A stretch of 64,000 nucleotides of DNA from Orobanche coerulescens. Its lineage: Eukaryota; Streptophyta; Magnoliopsida; Lamiales; Orobanchaceae. The stretch spans positions 98,608,501 through 98,672,500 of the forward strand of contig CM065815.1 of NCBI GenBank assembly GCA_033398695.1, given 5' to 3'. Position 1 is the stretch's first letter. Every line of letters begins with the position of its first letter. Positions 1 to 11,808 of this stretch are shown one piece after another. Below the pieces are notes generated by a model, which saw only the letters and a list, made by a program, of their open reading frames with translations, was not told the DNA's origin and made no database searches. The translations under genes were made by a program, and so were the position numbers.

Positions 1-743
1 TATACTTGGGTACGTATTGTGGTGTATTGTTGATTGGTTGGACATAATTGTAATAAGGTGTATTGTTTTGTGGTAGTGTCTTGAGATGATCTTTACGTGT
101 GGTGAAATGAGTGTGTGGAACCAGGTACGGCCCGTCGTGACCTCTGGAGTTCGGTACATGATGTGTACGAACAGTGAATATGTGGAACCAAGTACGGTCC
201 GTCGTGACCTCTGGAGTTCGGTACATGATGTGTACGAACAGTGAATGTGTGGAACCGGGTACGATCCGTCGTGGCCTCCGGGGTTCGTTACTTACAAGTA
301 CGAACAACGATCGAATGGATAATGTTTTGATGTTGGGTCACGGACCCGTGACGATATTTTAGATAATGTAATTTGAAACAAGAACCGGGCTGAGGCCCTA
401 ATGATTTCGAAAAAGAGTTTTGTACCTTGGACTTGAGGTCCGAGAAAGTTATCTATTTCTTAAATCCCTAAGATGATGAGTTTATTTTCAGATACTTTTT
501 TGCTTGAATTCGAAATTCTAAAATCTCTCGGGAATGTTTTGATAGTTGATTGTCGTATCTAATTCATGGTTGCTATTTGCTTGTTACATTTCGTATAGTT
601 TTATACTTGCACTAGCAAAATAGTGGAATTTTACTAACCCCCGAGTAATCGGGGTTGGATGTTTGTTGTGCATCCAGGTACATGCAGGTTTGTTGGCCAC
701 TAAGTATACTGGATATAGCTTGGAAAGTGTTTTAAACAACAAG
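1..743 (+). mobile_element. Ty3/gypsy LTR remnant, family E, left part
   Basis: Non-coding. The stretch around 610-655 (CACTAGCAAAA ... GCTAACCCCCGAG type) matches, in the opposite orientation, the block at 16440-16490 in the solo LTR of family F, so this is LTR sequence read on the + strand. It is cut by a later insertion near 743 and resumes at 12788. The 5' end lies outside the window, so the length and coding content of the parent element are unknown. Confidence 0.7.
114..310 (+). repeat. Three tandem copies of a ~65-bp LTR subrepeat
   Basis: Copies begin at 114, 181 and 246, each with TGTGGAACC followed by a block ending near GTACGAACA. The first two are nearly identical and the third is diverged. 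Similar tandem units with a gggtCC...gaGGCctc theme sit at the same relative place in the LTRs of families B, C, D and F. Confidence 0.85.
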
Positions 744-1248
744 CTGTACGGTTTTTAAATCTGAGTGTGTAGCGGAAGTCTTTAATACAGTAAGTTGCTG
801 AGGATACATCAACTCGATGTGCAGTATATACTTAAATAATCACAGTTAATAAAACAATAAAGGCAGAAGGTAAATAACACAATATTTAAAGTGGTTCGAG
901 GTAAACCCCTCTACGTCTACTGGTCCTCCACACAGGAGTAAAAAGTTTATTATAATTACTGCGTACACAACTACGTAATTATAACAACACTTAATCAATA
1001 TATCGTTCACACAGATTGATATAAGGATCTTAGCTTTCAAACGTTCACACAGATTGGTTTGAGCTAACACTTGACTGGCTTCTTCACACAGTTCTGAAGC
1101 TTCGTCTTCTTCAATGCAAGTCCATCACACACAGTTCGGGAGTAGCAAGGATTCCTCAGTCCACACAGGGCTGATATGAGTTTGTTCAAAGATAGAACAG
1201 GGTTTGAACAACAGCTATGACTTTCCGGGCTTTAAGCTGATAATGTGT
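744..1248. repeat. Unclassified repeat-like segment with short CACACAG motifs
   Basis: No convincing gene. A GTGGTTCGAGG-like block near 892-902 and a nearby 'ctacgtctactggtcc' type stretch recall a leader found in many plant repeats (from memory). The motif CACACAG recurs about every 40-60 bp between 930 and 1170 (for example before GATTGATAT, GATTGGTTT, TTCTGAAG and TTCGGGAG). I cannot assign it to a named family. Confidence 0.4.
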
Positions 1249-1459
1249 TGTTCAAGGTTTGAGCACTGTATATCTCTTCTATCAGAATAGCAGAAAGCTT
1301 AGGGAGATATGTTTTGATCTGAATATTTCTTGTAAGCTTTTGAACGTTTGTAAGTCGTGAATATTCTGTATATATTCTGTAGACGATCTGTTCATCTTGA
1401 TATTCAAACTCTGGAGATATATATTGTAACACCCCAAACTAGGCGGATATTACAGTGCC

Positions 1460-1482
1460 GTGGACCCCTGACTGGGACCCAC
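1460..1482 (-). other. Conserved U5-end hairpin, family A
   Basis: On the element strand the stem reads GTGGGTCCC, loop of 5, GGGGTCCAC, with two G-U pairs. It lies 35 nt from the LTR end. The 5' LTR equivalent is at 9121-9143. Confidence 0.7.
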
Positions 1483-3010
1483 CAGGCGAATGAAAATTAA
1501 TGAATTTAATAATATAATTGTAGTACCGAACCATATTATATCATTAGTTACTCCGATGAGGAGTTTCATTACAACACACCCAAGATAATACAGAATACAT
1601 GTATATTTTATATGAAGATAAAATATACAACACTGAAATGAAATGAATATTCAAACGGAAGTCTGCAGCAGAATAAAGTGAAAACAACATGAGTGAATGA
1701 AAAGGACTGGGCCCCCCTACTAGTATCACTGAGACTCCTCGCCATCAACGTTCTCTTCCCGTGCTTTAGCCTTGCCATGACCTGAAAACAACATCCCCCA
1801 ACGGGGTCAGTTACACAGAACAACAATCCTCAAGAGTTGAAATAAACACATCATGATATATCTTAATTATGAAATGAAGCTGAAGAGAGGAATCATAGTA
1901 CACCCGTAATGGAATGTGCACGTGCACAAGATGAATGTCCGGACACACTCGCCATTGTACCTAATTAGTCTCACGGAGGTACATTACCGTGTGCACAGTC
2001 CAGTGTGTCGATGAACCCAACACATGACCATCACGTGCCCGACTAAAAATCCCACACATCCACACCCGGCCGCGTAATATGAACCCAGAAGGTCATATGA
2101 ATAAGAATGACCATGAAGAATAATAATGAATGACAATCCGACAAAGTCAAGAATGACTCACCGAGATGAAATGATAGTGAAATGAATGATAGCTCAATGA
2201 AATGATTGGAACCGTCGTTCCTCGTGAATGAAGTGATTAATTGACAATTACCAGTCTCAATACGGTTAATACATTATGAATGAATTATGATTATGAATGA
2301 ACAACAACGAAAGGAATGAAAATCCTTTTAACCGAGTAAGAATTAACTTACACAACCGGCGAAGAATGTCCTTCCTCGAACAAACGTCCTACAATGAGAT
2401 GTCGGTCGCTCGAACAACCTTGAATGACAATTACCAACAAACGCTCAATATACGTATCAACCACGATTATAACCAACTCAAACGTTGATACAACAATATC
2501 CGAACTCATTGAGGCATTCTAGCGAACACTTAGGAAACACACAACCTCCGAAAATATCCAATCCCGAATATATCGAATCCATTAAGAATTCACAATTCGA
2601 GTTAACGACAACATCTAATCGAAACCCCCAAAATATATCGAAGTCAACCCCAAAGTGTTCTTGATTCAACCCCAATATTCATGAAATCCGAAATATACAA
2701 CAATAAATCCGTAGGAATACACTTATCCGAAGTAGATAATCCATATCTAACATATTCCAACAACACTCCAAGCTCATACGAAGAAATCGGAAAGAAAAAC
2801 TCAAAAATCCGAAATTCTAGATTCAAGAGATTATTACCTTGATTTGATGTGATGGGGATGATGAAATGATGATTAATCCGAATGATAAGCTTGAAGGTGA
2901 TGATTGATGATTGCACCTCGAAGAATACTCTCCAAAACGCCCGGTATCGTCCAAAATCGTCGAAGGAACGAAAAGAAATGACAAATGACGAAGAAAGGAC
3001 TGGACTGTCC

Positions 3011-3596
3011 TATATATAGCAAGTCCCAGTTAGCGTGCGCTAGCTCCTGTGCGTAGCGTGCGCTAACGGGTGCACTGGGTAGTCCAGTACCCTCTGCTCG
3101 CAACGGTAGCGTGCGCTACGTACCTTTTGTAGCATGCGCTACAACCATTTAATTAGCGTGCATTAACACAAATGGTTACCGTACGCTAACGAATTATCTG
3201 ATGCCCAGTACTGGAGTCCAGAACTTCCTGTTCTCTGATCTGATTGCGGTAGCGCGCGCTACACAAAAGCTACAGCGTGCGCTACCTACACCCATTAGCG
3301 TACGCTAATCTACTCGTAGCGTGCGCTAGGCATTTATCCAATGCAGTCCAGTAGCCACTGGACTCTGCCTAATCCGTCCTTAGCGCGCACTACACCGGCT
3401 GCATAGCGTGCGCTACTCCGACCTACTAGCGCACGCTACTTACCATTCGTAGCATGCACTATTTACAACCTAACTGTAGTCCAGTGCCTTCTGGACTGCC
3501 TGCTTGAAACATACTCACGTGCGCTAGTGTTGAGAGGTAGCGTGCGCTACCCGTACTCAATTAGCGCACGCTAAAGAGAGTACGTAGCGTGCGCTA
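3011..3596 (-). promoter_or_regulatory. LTR promoter: TATA box preceded by an array of TAGCG-NN-CGCTA dyads
   Basis: TATATATA lies at 3011-3018. Upstream on the element strand, starting 13 bp away, are roughly 15-18 copies of a 12-bp dyad (TAGCGTGCGCTA and variants) spread to 3596. AGTCCAG landmarks recur at 3081, 3215, 3345 and 3478, giving a unit of about 132 bp. Many variants are CG to TG or CA changes. The promoter role is inferred from position. Confidence 0.75.
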
Positions 3597-3826
3597 CTCC
3601 TCACACACAGCACACTATGAAAATGACAACGATGATAAACACCGCACGATTCTCCAACTAAATTGATGATGAATGACGATTGATACACGATACAATTACT
3701 CTGAACGATGAATACAATGATTGAATATGAGTGACAAATGATCATTAATGAGTGAAAACTACTGAGTGACAATTACTGAACGTTAATTACTGAATGATAA
3801 TGACTGAATTACATCTGGGTATTACA

Positions 3827-3845
3827 TACACCCCCCTTAAAAGAG
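3827..3845 (-). other. Polypurine tract, family A
   Basis: On the - strand the bases next to the 3' LTR read TTTTAAGGGGGGTGTA, a G-rich purine run in the expected place for plus-strand priming. Confidence 0.75.
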
Positions 3846-3859
3846 TTTCGTCCCCGAAA

Positions 3860-6800
3860 CTAAAGGTCAAACAACTCGGGATAACTCTCCCGCATACTAT
3901 CCTCGGTTTCCCAAGTAGCCTCTTCGACTCCGTGTCTAGACAATTGAATTTTAACCAAAGGAATCGTATTGTTCCTCAACTATTTGATTCGCCGCTCTAA
4001 AACTCGTATAGGACGTTCCTCATATGAATGATCATCGGTGATCTCGATTTCGTCGAACTGAAGTATGTGACTCGGGTCGGCAACATACTTCCGTAACTGA
4101 GAGACGTGAAACACATTATGAATTCGGCTCAACGCCAGAGGTAGGGCCAATCGATAAGCTAACTCGCCTACTCGATCCAAAATCTCAAACGGTCTAATGA
4201 ATCTCGGACTCAACTTCCCCCTCTTCCCAAAACGGAAGATACCACGACTCGGGGATACCTTGACCAAAACATGGTCACCTGTCTCGAACTCTAATGGTCG
4301 ATGACGATTATCTACATAAGATTTATGTCGACTCTGAGCGGTCAACAAACGACTCCTGATCAAAGCTATCTTCTCACGGGCGGCTATAAGCATATCGGGC
4401 TTGGTGCCGATTGATTCTGATAAGTCATCCCAACACAAAGGAGATCGACAACGACGACCGTACAAGGACTCGTAAGGTGCCATCTTAATCGAAGAATGCC
4501 AACTATTATTGTACGTGAACTCGATCAACGGTAGTTGGGCTTCCCAATCATCTTTCCAATCGAGAACACATGCCCTCAACATGTCCTCCAAAGTCTGAAT
4601 AGTCCTCTCTGATTGTCCGTCGGACTGAGGATGAAAAGATGTACTGAGATTAAGCTGAGTTCCCATAGCACGATGAACTGATTTTCAAAAATGAGACACG
4701 AATCGTCCGTCAAGATCGGACACGATACTTTTAGGAGTACCGTGTAGTCTCACTATCTCTTTGATAAACAACTGGGCAAGTCTCTCGGGACCCCACATAT
4801 CCTTAATCTCAAGGAAATGAGCTGATTTAGTTAAGCGGTCCACAATTACCCAGATTGTATTCATGCCACGACGACTCGTCGACAAACCCGTGATGAAGTC
4901 TATTGAAATATCCTCCCACTTCCACTCTGGAATAGGAAGAGGTTTCAGCATACCCGCCGGTCGCTGATGCTCTATCTTGACTTGCTGACAGGTCAAACAT
5001 CTCGAAACAAATTCCACGACTTCTCGCTTCATATTACTCCACCAGTAATTTTGTTTCAAGTCTTTGTACATCTTGCTAGACACCGGATGAACGGAATAAG
5101 GGGTAGCATGAGCTTCTCTCAAAATCAAGTTTTTCAACTCGTCATTCGCCGGTACGCACAACTGATTCTTAAATCGCAAAAGTCCATCCTCGTGGACCAC
5201 AAATCCAGGGGCTTTCCCCTGAGTCACATCATCGTGAATGCATAACAAAAGTGGGTCCGAACCCTGATTCTCCCTGATCGCCTCCTCAAGTGGCGACGAA
5301 ATCTCTAACGTACAAAGTTGCCCTTGTACTCGCTGTAACCAGACCTCGATCTCGGGTCTCAGAAATTCCTGCTGAAGTTCCTTCTGAACTGTTAATCGAG
5401 CAAGCATCTGCTCCTGAACGGACTTATGACTCCAGGCATCGGTGACAACGTTCGCCTTGCCCGGGTGGTAAAGTATCTCAATATCATAATCTTTGATTAG
5501 TTCCAACCACCGTCTCTATCGCATATTTAAGTCCTTTTGATTAAATATATACTTTAAACTCTTATGATCGATGAATATCTGACAGGTAACGCCATTAAGA
5601 TAATGACGCCAAATCTTCAATGCGAACACCACGACTGCTAGCTCCAGGTCATGGGTCGGATAATTAACCTCGTAAGGTCTCAACTGTCGTGAAGCATAAG
5701 CAATGACTTTACCGTTCTACATTAGTACACATCCAAGACCCTGTCCGGACGCATCACTATAAACCACAAATCCTTCTGTCCCTTGCGGTAATGAAAGGAC
5801 AGGTGCTGAAATTAACCGGCTCTTGAGTTCCTTAAAACTCTGTTGACACGCGTCGAACCACGTGTATTTCTTATCCTTACGTAAAAGGTTCGTCATGGGT
5901 TGAGCGATTTCAGAAAATCCTTCCACAAATCGCCGATAATAACCAGCTAATCCGAGGAAACTTCGGATTTCCTTAACATTCTTCAGAGGTAGCCAATCTC
6001 GGATAGCCTTCGTATTTTGAGGGTCGACACGAACTCCGTCTGATGAAATTACATGTCCGATAAACGTCACTTCGGACATCCAGAACTCACATTTTGAAAA
6101 CTTTCCATAAAGTTGCTCTCGTCTCAACACGTCAAGCACCTGATGAAGGTGAAACTCGTGTTCCTCCCAGTCACGAGAATAAATCAAAATGTCATCAATG
6201 AAGACAACCACGAACTGATCCAAATAGTCTATGAAAACCCGATTCATTAATTCTATGAATACCGCAGGTGCATTAGTTAACCCAAACGGCATTACCACAA
6301 ACTCATAATGACCATAGCGTGTTCGGAACGCCGTCCTTGCAATATCCGACTCTCGAATTCGCAACTGATGATATCCAGATCTTAATTCGATCTTGGAAAA
6401 TACTGAAGCTCCCTGAAGTTGATCCAAAAGGTCATCGATACGGGGTAGAGGATACTTATTCTTGATCGTCACCCGGTTTAATTCCCGGTAATCAATACAC
6501 AAGCGAACCGAACCATCCTTCTTCTTGACAAATAACACTGGTGCTCCCCACGGGGACACACTCAGTCGGATATAACTCTTCTCGGTCAAATCCTCTAATT
6601 GATTCTTCAATTCCTTCATTTTGGTCGGGGCCATCCGGTACGGTGCCTTCGATAACGGGGACGTACCAGGCTCTAACTCAATCGTGAATTCCACATCTCT
6701 CTGTGGAGGTAAACCAGGTAACTCGTCTGGAAACACATCGGCATATTCACTCACTACAGGAATATCCATCAACATTACTGATGGTTTCTCGGTTTTGGTC

Positions 6801-8587
6801 ATATAGCACCAATAACCGACACACCCCTGATTGAGTAATCTCACTGCTTTCATCAAGTTGATGACCCTCCCGGAACAGCTGGGATTACCTCCCTGAAATA
6901 CACATTCGACCCCATCGTCTGAAATGATAGTGACCATACGCTTACGGACACTAATGACGGCATCGTGACGATCCATCCAATCAATTCCCAGAATGACGTC
7001 GTCTCTCGGTAAATCTACCACGATTAAGTCTGTTAACCAATCATGGCCATGAAGCTGAATCGGACAATCCTTAATCTCATGATTCCCGATAATTCTTCTA
7101 CCATCAGGTAGACCAATGACATAAGGCTCACAACTAGTAGCACTACCCAGACGTAGTCTACTCAAACATGACTCGGAAATGAATGAATGCGATGCACTAG
7201 TATCAAAAAGGGTACACACAGGTTGAGATAGAATATCGAGTGTACCTGAGATCATCCGGGCCTATGGATCATCGGTCTTCTTCATCTCATAAATTCGGGG
7301 ATTGTCGGACCCCGAACCGGACGCTCCCGTCTGATAGCTCTTGGCTCCGCCTTTATTTGCTCCTATCGTCTTGAACGACGCGGACTGAGTGGCCTGATTC
7401 TGCACCGCTGAATGTCTCGGGGCCTGAGATGACGCCAGAGTAGGTTTAGAGTCTCTTCGGCAAAAACCGGCCTTATGCCTAGCAATTCCACAGTTATGGC
7501 ATGTGACAGTCTGCCTCGGACACTTGGTGCTGAAATGACCCTATTCTTCACAGTTGAAACAGGTAATGGCCGAACTGGCCGCTCGTGACTTAGATTCCGC
7601 GGGTCTAGGTGCCATAAGAGGTTGCTCAGAAAAAGTAGAGCCCGCACGTGGTTTCTTGAAAGTGGCCTGACTGCCGTCAGACTAATTACGATTCTTAGAC
7701 TTCTTGCCAGCAGATGAAGGTTGTTGCTTAGCAATCTCCTTAGCAGTAAGCTCATAAGTAAGAGCTTTCTCAATGAATTCGGCCAGGGTGGTGCAATTGT
7801 GATTAAGCAACTGCATCCGCATACGAGGCTTCAATCTCTTGCTGAAGTATTTGATCTTGTCCGCCTCGGAGTGAATGATGGACGAGGCGAACGGAAGTAG
7901 CTTCTGAAATTTCTCGGCGATGGCGAGAACATCATCGTCCGCTGAGAGGTCGGGAGTGAGTAATTCTGACAACTTGGCCTCTCCGAGTGGGGCCGGATAA
8001 TACCTCTCCATCATGAGAAACCTGAATTGATCCCATGTACAAGATCCGTCGGTGGGCTTCAACGATAACCACCATGAATGTGCGCCCTTACCAAGATAGT
8101 AAGCCGCAACTGAGACTTTGTGTCCCTCAGGACAGTCCACCATAGCAAAGAATTTCTCAAAATGTTCAAGCCAGTGAATGATATCTGCCGGCTCAGATGA
8201 GCCCTCGAAGGTAGGTGGCCTCTGGCGAGAGATGTCTCCAATGATACTGCTCACACCCCTCTATTGCCTCTGAGGTGGCGGCGGAGGAGCCTGCTGATTT
8301 TGAGTAGTTGAGTTATGCATTGTCTCCATTAGTTGTGCCATCTGAGTCATTTGGGCCATCATGCCCTGCATAAAAGCGAGTGGATCAACCCGAACACCTT
8401 CTGACTGAGCTGTGTCCTGGGTACGACTCCCTGATAGTGAATGATTACGTCCAGGTGAATGAGTGGCAGTGTCACTGCTCGATGAGTTAGAATTATTCCT
8501 AGCATTAGCACGTGTATTCACATGAGCTCTTGGGTTTCGGCCTGCACCACGGCCTCTTCCCCCACGTCCTCTGCCAGCCCTTTCCAT
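3860..8587 (-). pseudogene. Family A gag-pol, one frame with eight in-frame stops
   Basis: Start is the ATG at 8587, before a Gly/Arg-rich N-terminus (ERAGRGRGGRGRG); the frame ends at TAG 3860-3862, about 1575 codons. Gag has a retrotransposon-gag core (WWLSLKP, near 8050). Two zinc knuckles (CFNCEE*GHF..KC and CHNCGIARHKAGFC) lie near 7570-7460. The protease motif is FDTSASHSF instead of FDTGASHSF, near 7204. RT has FIDD near 6190, RNase H has YSDAS near 5760, integrase has HHCC/DDE landmarks (LTCQQVK, SDLDGRF, HPQSDGQSERT) at 5110-4600, and a chromodomain-like tail (VEEATWETED) lies near 3900. There are no frameshifts. In-frame stops are at 8261, 7682, 7541, 7262, 5717, 5516, 4685 and 3980 (lowest coordinate of each). 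Seven are TAG and one is TGA. Comparison with B and C suggests several arose from CAG or TGG. Confidence 0.93.
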
Positions 8588-9069
8588 ATTGAAGTGGAAA
8601 GTCAAATGATGATTATATATCCCGCATGAATATCACATTATGATTACGTTATGAAATGATAAAAATGAGCATACGCGCTCAAACACAATGATTACATGAA
8701 TGATCAACTGAAGCGACGTGATTATCTGATGAAATTCTTGAAATGATTATCTTGAACAAGTTAACAAGATTAATGATATGATCCTCAAGATCAACAACTG
8801 AACAATGAAATGAACTGAGTGATTAATGAATTAACATGATCGACTTGATCAAAAATGAAAATGATGAAAGAGGATTGTTGACTGTTGAATGATGAGTGAG
8901 TGATTCTATTGCCAGAAATTATACCATGGCGTCAGAAATCTTACTGTTCTTTGGTCTGAGGGGCTCGGCTCTTGCACAGGTCACACGTGACGCGAAAGTC
9001 CAATGATACTAGTCTGATGAACGATGATTTCAAATGAGACATGGCTCGGAAGGTAGTATTCAAAACCAC

Positions 9070-9081
9070 GCTCCGATACCA
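9070..9081 (-). other. Primer binding site, family A
   Basis: The - strand reads TGGTATCGGAGC four bases inside the 5' LTR edge. It matches the initiator-Met tRNA type PBS (TGGTATCAGAGC) with one change. About 480 bp of non-coding, ATGA-rich leader separates it from the gag start. Confidence 0.85.
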
Positions 9082-9085
9082 ACTC

Positions 9086-11497
9086 TGTAACACCCCAAAC
9101 TAGGCGGATATTACAGTGTCATGGACCCCCGACTGGGACCCACCAGGCGAATGAAAATTAATGAATTTAATAATATAATTGTAGTACCGAACCACATTAT
9201 ATTATTAATTACTCCGGTGAGGAGTTTCATTACAACACACCCAAGATAATACAGAATACATGTATATTTTATATGAAGATAAAATATACAACACTGAAAT
9301 GAAATGAATATTCAAACGGAAGTCTGCAGCGGAATAAAGTGAAAACAACATGAGTGAATGAAAAGGACTGGGGCCCCCTACTAGTATCACTGAGACTCCT
9401 CGCCGTCAACGTCCTCTTCCCGTGCTTTAGACTTGCCATGACCTGAAAACAACATCCCCCAACGAGGTCAGTTACACAGAAAAACAATCCTCAAGAGTTG
9501 AACTAAACACAATCATGATATATCTTAATTATGAAATGAAGCTGAAGAGAGGCATCATAGTACACCCGTAATGGAATGTGCACGTGCACAAGACGAATGT
9601 CCGGACACACTCGCCATTGTACCTAATTAGTCTCACGGAGGTACATTACCGTGTGCACAGTCCAATGTGTCGGTGAACCCAACACATGACCATCACGTGC
9701 CCAACTAAAAATCCCACACATCCACACCCGGCCGCGCAATATGAACTCAGAAGGTCATATGAACAAGAATGACCATGAAGAATAATAATGAATAACAATC
9801 CGACAAAGTCAAGAATGACTCACCGAGATGAAATGATAGTGAAATGAATGATAGCTCAATGAAATGATTGGAACCGTCGTTCCTCGCGAATGAAGTGATT
9901 AATTGACAATTACCAGTCTCAATACGGTTAATACATTATGAATGAATTATGATTATGAATGAACAACAACGAAAGGAATGAAAATCCTTTTAACCGAGTA
10001 AGAATTAACTTACACAACCGGTGAAGAATGTCCTTCCTCGAACAAACGTCCTACAATGAGATGTCGGTCGCTCGAACAACCTTGAATGACAATTACCAAC
10101 AAATGCTCAATATACGTATCAACCACGATTATAACCAACTCAAACGTTGATACAACAATATCCGAACTCATTGAGGCATTCTAGCGAACACTTAGGAAAC
10201 ACACAACCTCTGAAAATATCCAATCCCGAATATATAGAAACTAATTCCAAAATGAGTATTTCAATCTATTAAAATACTTTCAATGATATCAATAATCCTT
10301 TAAGAATTCACAATTCGAGTTAACGACAACATCTAATCGAAACCCCCAAAATATATCGAAGTCAACCCCAAAGTGTTCTTGATTCAACCCCAATATTCAT
10401 GAAATCCGAAATATACAACAATAAATCCGTAGGAATACACTTATCCAAAGTAGATAATCCATATCTAATATATTCCAACAACAATCCAAGTTCATACGAA
10501 GAAATCGGAAGGAAAAACTCAAAATCCGAAATTCTAGATTCAAGAGATTATTACCTTGATTTGATGTGATGGGGATGATGAAATGATGATTAATCCGAAT
10601 GATAAGCTTGAAGGTTATGATTGATGATTGCACCTCGAAGAATACTCTCCAAAACGCCCGGAATCATCCAAAATCATCGAAGGAACGAAAAGAAATGACA
10701 AATGACGAAGAAAGGACTGGACTGTCCTATATATAGCAAGTCCCAGTTAGCATGCGCTAGCTCCTGTGCGTAGCGTGCGCTAACGGGTGCACTGGGTAGT
10801 CCAGTACCCTCTGCTCGCAACAGTAGCGTGCGCTACGTACCTTTTGTAGCGTGCGCTACAACCATTTAATTAGCGTGCGTTAACACAAATGGTTAGTGTG
10901 CGCTAACGAATTATCTGATGCCCAGTACTGGAGTTCAGAACTTCCTGTTCTCTGATCTGATTGCGGTAGCGCGCGCTACACAAAAGCTACAGCGTGCGCT
11001 ACCTACACCGATTAGCGTACGCTAATCTACTCATAGTGTGCGCTAGGCATTTATCCAATGCAGTCCAGTAGCCACTGGACTCTGCCTGATCCGTCCTTAG
11101 CGCGCGCTACACCGGCTGCATAGCGTGCGCTACTTACAACCTAACTGCAGTCCAGTGCCTTCTGGACTGCCTGCTTGAAACATACTCGCGTGCGCTAGTG
11201 TTGAGAGATAGTGTGCGCTACCCGTACTCAATTAGCGCACGCTAAAGAGAGTACGTAGCGTGCGCTACTCCTCACACACAACACACAATGAAAATGACAA
11301 CGATGATAAACACCACATGATTCTCCAACTAAATGGATGATGAATGACGATCGATACACGATACAATTACTCTGAACGATGAATACAATGATTAAATATA
11401 AGTGACAAATGATCATTAATGAGTGAAAACTAGTGAGTGACAATTACTGAACGGTAATTACTGAATGATAATGACTGAATTACATCTGGGTATTACA
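9086..11497 (-). repeat. Family A 5' LTR
   Basis: 2412 bp, with the same termini as 1425-3826. TATATATA is at 10728-10735 and the U5-end hairpin is at 9121-9143. The dyad array is shorter than in the partner LTR because a segment of about 46 bp holding two dyads is missing near 11140. Confidence 0.92.
10728..11267 (-). promoter_or_regulatory. LTR promoter array of family A 5' LTR
   Basis: Same layout as 3011-3596: TATA box, then TAGCG-NN-CGCTA dyads from 10748 to 11267 interleaved with AGTCCAG and CTGGACT landmarks. This is the copy that would drive the element's own transcript. Confidence 0.75.
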
Positions 11498-11808
11498 TAT
11501 ATAGCCTCTGAAATATATCCGTTTGAAATATATCCGTTGAGCAAGATTCTGCGACAACTGATATTTGACTGAGATCCGGATATTGCGGGATTTGAAGATC
11601 TTCTGACTTACAGTATTTAAATACTTTATCCTTTAGTATTTAAATACTGTAAGTTAGAAGATCTTCAAATCCCGCAATATCCGGATCTCAATCAAATATC
11701 AGTTGTCGCAGAATCTTGCTCAACGGATATATTTCAGAGGCTATAAATGTAATACCCAGATGTAATTCAGTCATTATCATTCAGTAATTACTGTTCAGTA
11801 ATTGTCAT
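11438..11808. repeat. Inverted duplication across the edge of gypsy A
   Basis: The left arm (about 11438-11618) holds the last 60 bp of the LTR plus flanking host repeat. The right arm (about 11640-11808) is its reverse complement with about four mismatches and a missing 15-bp tandem unit (GTTTGAAATATATCC). The centre is near 11625. CTTTAGTATTTAAATAC flanks the inverted copy on both sides, and the sister repeat near 12450 has only one copy of it. It can form a hairpin of about 170 bp. Confidence 0.9.

Larger units (their letters stand above)
1425..3826 (-). repeat. Family A 3' LTR
   Basis: The pair of 9086-11497. It has four higher-order units of the dyad array, while the other LTR has lost about 46 bp of the array. 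It lacks a short AT-rich insert that the 5' LTR has near 10230-10300. The LTRs also differ by scattered substitutions, so the insertion is not recent. Confidence 0.92.
1425..11497 (-). mobile_element. Full-length Ty3/gypsy element, family A (Tekay/Del-like chromovirus)
   Basis: The two 2.4-kb LTRs (1425-3826 and 9086-11497) begin TGTAACACCCC and end GGGTATTACA as written on the + strand. They flank one gag-pol reading frame on the - strand. A 5-bp target duplication TATAT is at 1420-1424 and 11498-11502. The sister repeat at about 12310-12325 shows the empty site. A primer site for initiator Met tRNA adjoins the 5' LTR and a polypurine tract adjoins the 3' LTR. Domain order is gag, zinc knuckles, protease, RT, RNase H, integrase, chromodomain-like tail. 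The chromodomain-type C-terminus (VEEATWE, PELF) supports a chromovirus of the Tekay/Del kind; the clade call is from memory. Confidence 0.92.

Noticed and set aside
3031..3596. Regularly repeated short palindromes resembling a CRISPR array
   Set aside because: The host is a plant, spacers are not unique sequences of fixed length, repeats are degenerate, and the array lies in an LTR promoter.
4967..5245. + strand frame of 92 codons within gypsy A
   Set aside because: Antisense shadow of the integrase domain.
7363..7773. 136-codon - strand frame
   Set aside because: Arg/Leu-rich out-of-frame reading across the gag-pol zinc-knuckle region; the real frame carries both CCHC-type motifs.
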